Shown one piece after another: positions 1 through 8,000 of a stretch of 25,531 nucleotides of DNA; within the stretch, counting starts at the first letter, position 1, and the number at the start of each line of letters is the position of its first letter. Made by a program: the position numbers and the translations under genes. Below the pieces are notes generated by a model. The model worked only from the letters and a program-made list of their open reading frames with translations, did no database searches and had not been told where the DNA came from. The stretch comes from Flavobacteriaceae bacterium (lineage in GTDB: Bacteria; Bacteroidota; Bacteroidia; Flavobacteriales; Flavobacteriaceae). Location: assembly GCA_002713705.1 (NCBI GenBank), contig PAUJ01000019.1, positions 15,516 to 41,046 on the forward strand. Reading direction: 5' to 3'.

Positions 1-2
1 TA

Positions 3-455
3 AAAACAGAACTAAATTACAAATCTCATAGTGAGCTATTACAAATCTGCCTTCGTTTATCTCGCTTTAAGAAAGAAAACAAAGAACTATTAACTTATTT
101 GTTATTTGAAATTTCAGATGAAGAAAGATATATCAAAAGTATCCAAAGAACAATAGATCTTGAATTTGATTCTATAAATACAGACAGCTATTTTTACATG
201 CGAAAAAGTATTCGAAAAATACTTAGACTTTTAAAAAAATACATTCGATATTCACAAAACAAAGAAACTGAAGTTGAACTCCTACTCTACTTTTCAAGAA
301 AATTAAAGCAATTTTCTCCGTCTATATTTAAAAGTAAAGCCTTGGCTAATATGTTTCAAAGAAATATGGATTTTGTTGAAAAAAAGATTTCATTACTACA
401 CGAAGATTTACAATATGATTATCGACATGAGATTGATAAATTAACGAATAATTAA
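3..455 (+). CDS. Conserved hypothetical protein, 3' part only
   Basis: The reading frame is open from the first bases of the window to the TAA at 453-455, so the 5' end lies outside. A TTG at 99 could be taken as a start, but the frame continues upstream without a stop and in the same style (KTELNYKSHSELLQICLRLS, then FKKENKELLTYLLFEI), so the gene is better read as truncated. The visible 150 or so residues are charged, Lys/Glu/Leu-rich and probably all alpha-helical, with no signal peptide or membrane segment in this part. I recognise it only as a conserved flavobacterial hypothetical type and cannot assign a function. It ends 6 bases before the ArsC-like gene, so the two are probably co-transcribed. 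Confidence 0.75.
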   Translation, partial: KTELNYKSHSELLQICLRLSRFKKENKELLTYLLFEISDEERYIKSIQRTIDLEFDSINTDSYFYMRKSIRKILRLLKKYIRYSQNKETEVELLLYFSRKLKQFSPSIFKSKALANMFQRNMDFVEKKISLLHEDLQYDYRHEIDKLTNN

Positions 456-461
456 ATAATT

Positions 462-803
462 ATGATAACCATATACCATAATCCCCGATGTAATAAATCA
501 AGAGCTTGTTGTTTAATGCTTGAGGATTTAAACCTAAATCTAAACAAAATAAACTATACCAAAGAGCTCTTTACCGAACATACTTTATCAGAAGTAATCA
601 GGTTATTAAAAATAAAACCAATAGAACTAGTTCGTAAGAATGAACCCGAATGGAAAGAACATTATAAAGGAAAAGAATTATCAAATACTGAAGTTATTAA
701 AGCTATGGTAAGGTATCCAAAATTAATTGAACGACCCATTGTAGTTAATGGAAAAAAAGCAGCTATCGGAAGACCTATGGAAGCTGTTCAAGCTATTTTA
801 TAG
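462..803 (+). CDS. arsC: ArsC/Spx-family reductase (arsenate reductase, glutaredoxin type)
   Basis: A 113-residue thioredoxin-fold protein of the ArsC family. The N-terminal beta strand is followed by H6-x3-C10-x3-R14 (HNPRCNKSR), the catalytic Cys and anion-binding loop of ArsC. The C-terminal half has the family's other conserved blocks, including E-R-P-I-V-V at about residues 90-95 and I-G-R-P just after. ArsC reduces arsenate to arsenite using glutathione and glutaredoxin. The protein is shorter than plasmid ArsC (about 140 residues), as is common for chromosomal homologues of uncertain substrate. There is no arsenite pump or ArsR regulator nearby, so real arsenate reduction is not supported by context. 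The Spx regulator branch is less likely because its CxxC redox pair is absent (here C-N-K-S). Confidence 0.8.
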   Translation: MITIYHNPRCNKSRACCLMLEDLNLNLNKINYTKELFTEHTLSEVIRLLKIKPIELVRKNEPEWKEHYKGKELSNTEVIKAMVRYPKLIERPIVVNGKKAAIGRPMEAVQAIL

Positions 804-810
804 TTAAATA

Positions 811-845
811 AAAAAAGGGTCATGAAAAAACCACAACCCTTTTTA
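811..845. terminator. Bidirectional intrinsic terminator
   Basis: AAAAAGGGT (812-820) pairs with ACCCTTTTT (836-844) around a loop of about 15 bases. The A-run on one side and T-run on the other allow it to end transcription from both strands. It lies between the convergent arsC-like gene (stop 803) and the small minus-strand gene (stop 865). Confidence 0.7.
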
Positions 846-864
846 TTTTATGTGCTATTAAAAT

Positions 865-1032
865 TTAATTCTTTTCTTTTCTTTTAGCTTCACGGCTTAA
901 TTTCCACCTTTCTAGTAAGGCACCACCAATCCAGTAAGGAAGGATGGATACTAAAAATATCATTAACCAAAAACCAATTGTTACAATAGTTAAAAAAGCT
1001 AAGAATCCTAAATATTGATCAAAATCAAACAT
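865..1032 (-). CDS. Small membrane protein, unknown function
   Basis: A 55-residue protein beginning MFDFDQYLGFLAFL. It has one long or two closely spaced hydrophobic segments (about residues 8-40) and a strongly basic tail (ERWKLSREAKRKEKN), which should lie in the cytoplasm. The frame stays open for 30 codons upstream to an earlier ATG at 1122, but a good promoter box (1059-1066) lies inside that extension, so translation from 1032 is much more likely. I do not recognise the family. It is transcribed divergently from fumC and converges on the arsC-like gene. Confidence 0.6.
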   Translation of the reverse strand: MFDFDQYLGFLAFLTIVTIGFWLMIFLVSILPYWIGGALLERWKLSREAKRKEKN

Positions 1033-1058
1033 AACATAACGTATTATATATAATGGCT

Positions 1059-1090
1059 CAAAGATACTATGCTTTTTTGAAAAAAAACAA
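1059..1090 (-). promoter_or_regulatory. Bacteroidetes-type promoter for the small membrane protein
   Basis: Read on the minus strand, TATCTTTG (plus-strand 1059-1066) matches the TAnnTTTG -7 element. A TTG (plus-strand CAA, 1088-1090) lies 21 bases upstream, as expected for the -33 element. Transcription would start near 1052, about 20 bases before the ATG at 1032. This decides the start codon of that gene. Confidence 0.6.
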
Positions 1091-1130
1091 TAAATATTAT
1101 AAATTATTAACAGGAAATACACAATTTTAG

Positions 1131-1161
1131 TTGAGTAAAATTAGCCATTTGCATACCTTTG
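1131..1161 (+). promoter_or_regulatory. Promoter of fumC
   Basis: TTG at 1131-1133, a spacer of 20 bases, then TACCTTTG at 1154-1161, an exact fit to the Bacteroidetes sigma-A consensus TTG-N19-21-TAnnTTTG. The predicted start site near 1167 gives a short leader before the ATG at 1183. Confidence 0.7.
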
Positions 1162-1182
1162 TAACTCTTCAAAAATGATATT

Positions 1183-2574
1183 ATGAACTACAGAATTGAA
1201 AAAGATACTTTAGGAGATGTAAAAGTCCCTTCCGACAAACTCTGGGGTGCCCAAACAGAGCGATCTCGTAATAATTTTAGAATTGGAGCTACAGCTTCAA
1301 TGCCCTTAGAAATAGTTTATGGTTTTGCGTATTTAAAAAAATCTGCTGCCTACAGCAATTGTGAACTAGGAGTTCTTTCAGAAAAAAAAAGAGACTTAAT
1401 CGCCGCAGTTTGTGATGAGATATTGGCCGGCATGCATGACAATCAATTTCCATTAGTTATTTGGCAGACAGGTAGTGGTACTCAAAGCAATATGAATCTA
1501 AATGAAGTTATTGCCAACCGTGCACATCAATTAGTTGGTAAAATCATCGGAGAAGGTGAAAAAACATTACTTCCCAATGACGATGTAAATAAGTCTCAAT
1601 CTTCTAATGATACTTTTCCTACTGGAATGCACATTGCTGCTTATAAAAAATTAATTGAAGTTACGATTCCAGGTGTTAAACAATTACACAATACTTTATA
1701 TAAAAAATCAAAAGATTTTAAAGATATAGTAAAAATTGGACGTACTCACTTAATGGATGCTACTCCAATTACTTTAGGTCAAGAATTTAGTGGTTATGCC
1801 TCGCAACTTGAACATGGAATTAGTGCTTTGGAAAACACCTTATCACATCTATCAGAATTGGCTTTAGGGGGTACAGCAGTTGGTACTGGTTTAAATACTC
1901 CTAAAGGATATTCAGAAAATGTTGCCGCTTATATTGCAAAGTTTACGAACTTACCTTTTATAACTGCTAAAAATAAATTTGAAGCATTAGCAGCTCAAGA
2001 TGCAATTGTAGAGTCTCATGGGGCTTTAAAACAATTAGCAGTTTCTTTAAATAAAATTGCAAACGATATTCGATTGTTGGCTAGCGGACCTAGAAGTGGT
2101 ATTGGTGAAATAACTATTCCTGCGAATGAACCAGGTTCATCAATTATGCCCGGAAAAGTTAATCCTACTCAAGCAGAAGCTATAACGATGGTTTGTGCAC
2201 AAGTAATCGGAAATGACATGGCAATTACTGTTGGAGGAATGCAAGGACATTATGAATTAAACGTATTTAAACCAGTTATGGCTGCTAACTTTTTACAATC
2301 TGCACAGTTAATTGGTGATGCTTGTGTTTCATTTGATTTAAATTGTGTGGCTGGTGTTGAACCAAATCTTGAGATCATCAAAAAACAATTAAACAATTCT
2401 TTAATGTTAGTTACCTCGTTGAATACTAAGATTGGTTATTATAAAGCTGCAGAAATAGCCAATAAAGCTCATGAAAATGGTACTACATTAAAAATAGAAG
2501 CAGTTAGATTGGGTTATGTTACTGAAGAAGAATTTGATTTATGGGTAAAACCTGAAGATATGGTAGGAAACTAG
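1183..2574 (+). CDS. fumC: Class II fumarate hydratase
   Basis: A 463-residue, full-length class II (iron-independent) fumarase, a cytoplasmic tricarboxylic acid cycle enzyme that interconverts fumarate and malate. Visible family blocks are QTGSGTQSNMN, the SSNDTFPTGMH block, GRTHLMDATP with the conserved His near residue 189, and the superfamily signature GSSIMPGKVNPTQ near residues 318-330, which carries the catalytic Ser. The start is the ATG 22 bases after a clear promoter. GSGTQSNMN and the GKVNPTQAEA context point to fumarase rather than aspartase or argininosuccinate lyase. The gene is single, with its own promoter and a terminator behind it. Confidence 0.97.
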   Translation: MNYRIEKDTLGDVKVPSDKLWGAQTERSRNNFRIGATASMPLEIVYGFAYLKKSAAYSNCELGVLSEKKRDLIAAVCDEILAGMHDNQFPLVIWQTGSGTQSNMNLNEVIANRAHQLVGKIIGEGEKTLLPNDDVNKSQSSNDTFPTGMHIAAYKKLIEVTIPGVKQLHNTLYKKSKDFKDIVKIGRTHLMDATPITLGQEFSGYASQLEHGISALENTLSHLSELALGGTAVGTGLNTPKGYSENVAAYIAKFTNLPFITAKNKFEALAAQDAIVESHGALKQLAVSLNKIANDIRLLASGPRSGIGEITIPANEPGSSIMPGKVNPTQAEAITMVCAQVIGNDMAITVGGMQGHYELNVFKPVMAANFLQSAQLIGDACVSFDLNCVAGVEPNLEIIKKQLNNSLMLVTSLNTKIGYYKAAEIANKAHENGTTLKIEAVRLGYVTEEEFDLWVKPEDMVGN

Positions 2575-2603
2575 TATTTATATTAAATAATCTATTCCAT
2601 TTT

Positions 2604-2638
2604 AAAATGGCTGTTTTGTTAAGACAGTCATTTTTTTT
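2604..2638 (+). terminator. Intrinsic terminator of fumC
   Basis: AAAATGGCTGT (2604-2614) pairs with ACAGTCATTTT (2624-2634) with one G-U pair and a 9-base loop, followed by a run of eight T (2631-2638). It lies 30 bases after the fumC stop. Confidence 0.8.
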
Positions 2639-2668
2639 ATCTAATAATATCGATTAAATGCATATTTA

Positions 2669-2698
2669 TTAGTTAAAGTGTAATTATTTTGTATATTG
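2669..2698 (+). promoter_or_regulatory. Weak candidate promoter of the 7TMR-LuxR regulator gene
   Basis: Two overlapping near-matches to the -7 box (TATTTTG at 2685-2691 and TATATTG at 2692-2698, each one T short of TAnnTTTG) lie 30-40 bases before the ATG at 2728. Only a poor TTA is present at the -33 distance. The site is plausible because fumC ends in a terminator just upstream, but the match is weak. Confidence 0.3.
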
Positions 2699-2727
2699 CC
2701 AATCCTAAACGATTAAACCTACTTATT

Positions 2728-4017
2728 ATGAAACTTCGATTATATCAAAAGTTTTTATTTATTTTTATTGTATTATTTATATTTAAAAATACAGTTTATG
2801 CCATCAATACTTCACAATATAAAGAAGTTAAAACAGTTAATTTCCAAGACCTTGATGACTCAAATCAAGTAATTCAAATATTGGGTTTTAATAAGTTGAA
2901 CAAAACCAATTATTCGAATAATAACATAAAAATTAAAGGTCTTTATAGTTATTTTTCTGATATTTCTTATTTTGGAGGCTTCCCTATATTATCAGATAAT
3001 TCCTACAAAAAAGAATTTCAAAAAGAAATTGGAGCAAAAACTTTAGTAACTCCAATTCAATACCAAGGAAATTTATTTAACCAAGGATTATTTTATGGAT
3101 TTGCTTTGACTATTGTTCTATTAAATTTATTGTACTTTTTTGTATTTGATGAAATTCTATTTTTAAAATTCTCGGCTACTGTTGCTGGATTAGTTATTGC
3201 TTTATTTTTTGCAGAAGGTTTATTTCCATTAATTGGAATTGAAGGATTGTCACAAAACCATATAATTCAATCTACATTATTGTTGTTAGCAATTGGATTA
3301 CATAGTTTATTTACAGATAAATTCCTTACTATAAAAGAATATTTTCCAAAATTAAGTCAGATTTCTTTAGTATCGTTTGGAGTTGCATTTTTATTATTAA
3401 TAAGCTCATGGGTTAATTTTAATCCAACCTTAACTAGTATTACAAATATTATTTTGTTTGGTGTATTGAGTTTTTATTTTATAGCTGGAGTATTATTATT
3501 TAGTAAAAATAATTATGTTAAAATATATGTTTTAGGAACATTTATTCCTCTATTATTTTATATAGATTATTTTTTATTAAAACCATTGAGTATCGATTTT
3601 CTATTTACAGAAGCGATCCATCTAAAGTTGGCAACCTTATTCGAGGTATTAATTCTATCCTATGCTATTATGTATCGAATGCAAGCTGTTAAAGATGAAA
3701 GTGAAATAAGACAAACTGAAATGCAAATATTTCTTGAAGGACAAGATGTTGTAACAAGAAACCATGTAGAAAAAATGGTAGAAGATGTGTATTTAGAAAA
3801 CTTAATTATGCAATATGATTTAAATGGTTTTGAAATAAAGTTATTGCAATACATTTCTGAAGGAAAAGCAAATAAAAAAATTGCAAATAAGCTTAAAATT
3901 AAAGAAAATGATGTTGTTGATTACACTAAAGATTTATACAAAAAGCTTCAAATTAGTGAACATATAGAAGACGACTATAATCTTTTAGAAAATCAACCAG
4001 ATTTCATTTACAACTAA
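2728..4017 (+). CDS. Membrane-tethered regulator: 7TMR-DISM sensor with C-terminal LuxR-type HTH
   Basis: About 429 residues from the ATG at 2728 (MKLRLYQKFLFIF). The frame is also open to a TTG at 2689, but the ATG gives a proper signal peptide ending ..NTVYA. Next comes a small periplasmic region of about 100 residues, then seven hydrophobic helices of 7TMR-DISM type, starting with the typical GLFYGFALTIVLLNLLYFF and ending with LATLFEVLILSYAIMYRM. A charged, probably coiled-coil linker (KDESEIRQTEMQIF) leads to a LuxR/GerE-like helix-turn-helix: FEIKLLQYISEGKANKKIA, then NKLKIKENDVVDYTKDLYKK. Family knowledge says 7TMR-DISM modules sense extracellular ligands and pass the signal to an attached cytoplasmic domain; here that domain appears to bind DNA directly. 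The gene sits 57 bases before a curlin-repeat gene on the same strand, so I infer it controls that fibre protein. The HTH is somewhat degenerate, and the ligand is unknown. Confidence 0.8.
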   Translation: MKLRLYQKFLFIFIVLFIFKNTVYAINTSQYKEVKTVNFQDLDDSNQVIQILGFNKLNKTNYSNNNIKIKGLYSYFSDISYFGGFPILSDNSYKKEFQKEIGAKTLVTPIQYQGNLFNQGLFYGFALTIVLLNLLYFFVFDEILFLKFSATVAGLVIALFFAEGLFPLIGIEGLSQNHIIQSTLLLLAIGLHSLFTDKFLTIKEYFPKLSQISLVSFGVAFLLLISSWVNFNPTLTSITNIILFGVLSFYFIAGVLLFSKNNYVKIYVLGTFIPLLFYIDYFLLKPLSIDFLFTEAIHLKLATLFEVLILSYAIMYRMQAVKDESEIRQTEMQIFLEGQDVVTRNHVEKMVEDVYLENLIMQYDLNGFEIKLLQYISEGKANKKIANKLKIKENDVVDYTKDLYKKLQISEHIEDDYNLLENQPDFIYN

Positions 4018-4074
4018 CATTTATATTATTTATAAACTACACAACAATAAAAATATCACAAAAATAATTTAATT

Positions 4075-4845
4075 ATGAAAAAAATAATTTTCTGTACAAT
4101 AGCCTTAATGTCGGCGAACATAAATTTTGCTCAATCTAATTTCAGTGAAATCAACCAAATTGGATTAGCAAATGACACTTATGTAGAGCAATTAGGAGCA
4201 ACTAACCGATCTATTGTTTATCAGGACGGATCAAATAATTTTTCTAATCTAGTCCAGTTAGGTGTTTCTAACCTATCAAATTTAGAACAAATTGGAAGCG
4301 AAAATGTTAGTACTGTAAATCAAAATGGGTCGACTAATGTTTCTAATATAGTTCAATTAGGGACTGTCAATATATCCAATTTAGAACAAGTTGGAACTAG
4401 AAATATTAACACTGTAAATCAAGATGGTAATGCTAATGAATCTGAAGTTATACAAGTAGGAATGGATAATACAAGTGATGTTACACAAGAAGAAGCTAAC
4501 AATACTAACTTTATTAATCAACTTGGAAATGATAATTCAAGTACTGTTGATCAATATGGGAGTTCTAATGGAAGCTTAGCCATTCAAAATGGTAATAAAA
4601 ATAATTCTAGTGTTGAACAATTTGGAGATTTTAATAGTAATGATCTTCTTCAATTCGGAAACTCAAACGAAAGTTTAATAGCTCAAATAGGAAATCGTAA
4701 TACATCTATTACCAACCAAAATGGAACCACAAATGGAAGTTTTGTTTCTCAGTTTGGTAATGATAATTACAGTATGGTTTCACAACTTGGTACTTCTAAC
4801 GGAAGTGTTGTTGTTCAAAATAGTAATTTAAATAACTACCAATAG
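4075..4845 (+). CDS. Secreted curlin-repeat (CsgA-like) fibre protein
   Basis: A 256-residue protein with a 20-residue signal peptide (MKKIIFCTIALMSANINFAQ). The rest is almost entirely 21 tandem 11-residue units with the pattern x-S-x-hydrophobic-x-Q-x-G-x-x-N, ending in NYQ. This is the curlin half-repeat: in CsgA two such strands form one rung of a beta-solenoid that polymerises into amyloid fibres on the cell surface. Units 4-6 and 7-9 are near copies at protein and DNA level, indicating recent internal duplication. Unit 11 (TSDVTQEEANN) has lost the Gly. No CsgB nucleator, CsgG pore or CsgE/F chaperone is in the window, so export would rely on genes elsewhere. The 57-base gap after the LuxR-type regulator has no clear promoter or terminator, so co-transcription or activator-dependent expression is likely. 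Asn/Gln/Ser richness and the repeats make the family call firm; the exact role (biofilm, adhesion) is inferred. Confidence 0.9.
   Translation: MKKIIFCTIALMSANINFAQSNFSEINQIGLANDTYVEQLGATNRSIVYQDGSNNFSNLVQLGVSNLSNLEQIGSENVSTVNQNGSTNVSNIVQLGTVNISNLEQVGTRNINTVNQDGNANESEVIQVGMDNTSDVTQEEANNTNFINQLGNDNSSTVDQYGSSNGSLAIQNGNKNNSSVEQFGDFNSNDLLQFGNSNESLIAQIGNRNTSITNQNGTTNGSFVSQFGNDNYSMVSQLGTSNGSVVVQNSNLNNYQ
4141..4833 (+). repeat. 21 tandem 33-base units encoding curlin half-repeats
   Basis: Twenty-one in-frame 33-base units, each encoding one 11-residue strand with Gln at position 6, Gly at 8 and Asn at 11. The units at 4240-4338 and 4339-4437 (three units each) resemble each other most closely and share long identical stretches such as the TTAGAACAA and ACTGTAAATCAA segments, which supports a 99-base duplication. 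Units differ at most synonymous sites, so the array is old overall and not a recent satellite. Confidence 0.85.
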
Positions 4846-4890
4846 TATTGTTTTACGATTAGATAATGAACTTGAAACAATAACTATAAA

Positions 4891-4916
4891 TATGGATCAT
4901 AGATAATTAATCCATA
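4891..4916. repeat. Inverted repeat in the curlin 3' region
   Basis: TATGGAT (4891-4897) and ATCCATA (4910-4916) could form a 7-base-pair hairpin with a 12-base loop in the curlin transcript. No T-run follows, so it is not a standard terminator; it might protect the mRNA 3' end. The rest of 4846-4982 shows no gene. Confidence 0.25.
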
Positions 4917-4982
4917 GAAGAGGTGAATTTTATGTTGCATATACTGCCTTATTTTATTTAATGATAAAAATCACTATCGCTT

Positions 4983-5016
4983 AATAAGGGTGAACTTTTT
5001 TAAGCTTCACCTTATT
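4983..5016. terminator. Terminator between the curlin and ResB-CcsA genes
   Basis: AATAAGGGTGAA (4983-4994) pairs with TTCACCTTATT (5006-5016) with one bulged G, extended by the flanking C-G pair, around an A/T-rich loop. It lies between two convergent genes and overlaps the TAA (5012-5014) of the minus-strand ccsBA-like gene. The T-tracts on either side are short, so efficiency is uncertain. Confidence 0.55.
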
Positions 5017-8000
5017 TTATAAAATACTTTTTGTAATTGATATATGCTACTGCACTCAAAACAAAAACAAAAGCTATAAAATACCAAACAAAACTCGGAG
5101 TAATTGGTACATCACCACTTGCATAAGAATGCAATCCTGTTAAATAAAAGTTTACACCAAAATAAGTCATCATAATAGATGCATAGGCAACTACAGAAGC
5201 AAAGTTGAAAGTCCATTTACCTCTTAAACCCGGAACTAAATGCATGTGAATTACAAAAGCATAAATCATAATACTAATCAATGCCCAAGTTTCTTTAGGG
5301 TCCCAGCCCCAATATCGTCCCCAGCTTTCATTAGCCCATTGACCCCCTAAAAAATTTCCTATAGTAAGCATAACTAATCCCACTGTTAAAGCCATTTCAG
5401 TAATAATTGAAAGCTCTTTAATATTTAATTTCATTTTTTTGAAATTATTTTTATTGGTAAGAACCATTAAAAGTAACGAAGTCAATCCTAAAATCATACC
5501 CAATGTAAGAGGGCCATAGCTACCTACTATAACTGCAACGTGAATCATTAACCAATAACTATCTAAAACAGGCTGTAAATTAGAAATAGCAGGATCTATC
5601 CAGTTTTCATGAGCTACCCATAATATAATGGCTGCGACAAATGCGGTAGATGCAATGGTTAAATGACTTTTTTTACCCAAAGCCAAACCAAAAAATACGG
5701 TAGCCCAACCTACGTAAATAATAGATTCATACGCATCACTCCATGGAGCATGTCCACTTATATACCACCTGGCTATTAATCCTAACGTAAGCAAAACAAA
5801 TAAGATCCAAATGGAGAATTTAAAAAATTTAACAATAGTATTAATATTTTTGTTTTCGTTAAAAATTTGAAGAATTATAAAAACAAACATTAGCATTCCA
5901 ACCATTGCAAAATATTTGTACAATCGATTAAATATATCCACTTTGTTATATAATACTTCAGCATTTATTTTATTTTCTGAAGGCATCACACTTGCCCCAA
6001 AATTATTCTGAAACTTTGTAATTCCTTTTAATAAATCGTCTGCAGTATTGTAATTCCCACTTTTTCTAGCTTCTCGCAATGTTTCAAAGTAATAAGGAAG
6101 TATATTTTTAGCAATTGCTGAATCCTTTTTACTATAATTTACCTCTGTCAATTCTGGATAGGAAACCCAACGGTTGTTTTCATCGTCCTGAATTGGAAAA
6201 ATTTTAAACATACTACCACTTAGCGCTTGATTTAATAAGTAAAAGTTTTCATATGCTTTCATGAAATCTTTTTGAAACTGATTTTTATTGGTAGTTTTTG
6301 ATGCTTCTTCAATATAAGGTCCTAATTTATTATTTCCATTTTCAGCTATTAAATCCATTAATGAGAAACGACTAGTGCCTTTTTTAAGGCCTATGATTTC
6401 TCTAATACTATCATTCTGCCACTTTAAAGACATGATAGGTACCTCCAGCCATAATCTAGGAAACTCAACCATTGAAACAAAAACTTGATTCGCATCAAGA
6501 CCTTCATATGAGTTTTTTCTACTTATCTTTCTTAATAATTCACTAGCAAAAGTATTTACTGGTTTCATTCTACCATCATCTTGAATCACCAAATGTCCAA
6601 ACTTAGCTGCATGTTCTTTACTAACTGCATTCGCAACAATAATTGAATCTAACTTTTCTTTTGAAATTTTAGTCCTATGTGAATTTTCATTTTGTGTAAA
6701 CCCAGTAAAAGAAATGAAAACCAAGAGCATGGTAATTAATGTTGTTTTTTTCTTTTTTACTTTTTCAAGCATTCTTTTTAAATCTGAAAAACGAGTGTTT
6801 TTATCAAATAAAATGGCCATTAAACCCAAGTATAATAGTGTATAACCAATATAAGTAATCCAAGTTCCCCAAAAATCATGGTTAACTGAAAGTATGGTTC
6901 CTTTTTCATCTCCATCAAATGAAGATTGAAATAAACGATAGCCTTGTTCGTCTAATATGTTGTTCATAAATATATCGTAATCATAGAATTCTGTATCACT
7001 TTTATTTACAGTAACCTTACTTTTAAATGCTGAATAATTTTTTAGAGTCCCCGGATATTTATCAGCTATAAAATCATTTAATGTGATACTAAATGGAAGT
7101 TTATATTCTTTTGAACCATAAGCTAAATAAATCTTTAGCCCAGCTAATTCTGTAACTACTGGGCTTTTAGTTACTCCTTGTCCACCTAGCACATAAACTG
7201 TTTTTGATTCGCCATTTGAAATTATTTCAAAAGTAACAGCACTCATGTTAGTGGGTTCATCTTTAGGAGCTTTAACAATACCAAAATCACCTGGCATCAC
7301 AGGATCAGGTATTACAAAAGACATGTTTGCTACCTGGTAAAGAGATCGTAAATTTAAAGGCTGAATTGAATCGCTTAATAATTCACCTTTCTTTTTATCA
7401 GCCATGCGCATCCATTCGCCTTCAAAGGGAGAATCAATTGAATAGACTCCGTCATTATACATTAGGTTGATAGCTCCTTCGGTTTGGCTATTAAAGGAAA
7501 ATAATATATTATGAATATTTAAAACCTCTCCTTCTCCTATCCAATGATCATGACGTTCTCCATCACTAGCCTCTACTAACTTTAAATAATTTTTACCACC
7601 TTCAGCAGGAACAACACTTTCTTTGGCATTATTTATATAATCTTTATATTTAATGGTTACTTCTTGACCATTATAATCGGTATTTATTTCAAAATAGTTA
7701 TTTAATTTCTCAGATAACCTTACAAGAATTGGTGATATAGTTCGTCTTTGCTGAACACCACCAACTTCATAATCTCCATCAATAAAAGTTGTTATATAAG
7801 CATCTGAAGAAAGCATGGTATTTTCAGTAGCACCCTCACGAATATGCATCACACCTTCAAAACTTATATATCTGGTAATAAAAGCGCCTATAATGATTAA
7901 AATAAATGCTAAATGCAGTGTTAATGTTGCCCATTTCTCTTTTCTAAATAACCGATACTTACCAATATTGCCTATAAAATTAATCATAAACAATACCATT

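Noticed and set aside
462..803. An arsenic-resistance operon around the ArsC-like gene
   Set aside because: No ArsR, ArsB/Acr3 or ArsM gene is nearby; the neighbours are a hypothetical gene and a small membrane protein.
4020..4036. Inverted repeat TTTATA...TATAAA just before the curlin gene, as a possible operator
   Set aside because: It is pure A/T in a very AT-rich gap, with only 6 bases per arm, so it could easily arise by chance.
4141..4833. Regular 33-base periodicity that could suggest a CRISPR or satellite array
   Set aside because: The period is in frame within one ORF, units diverge at synonymous sites, and the translated units match the curlin pattern. There is no repeat-spacer structure.
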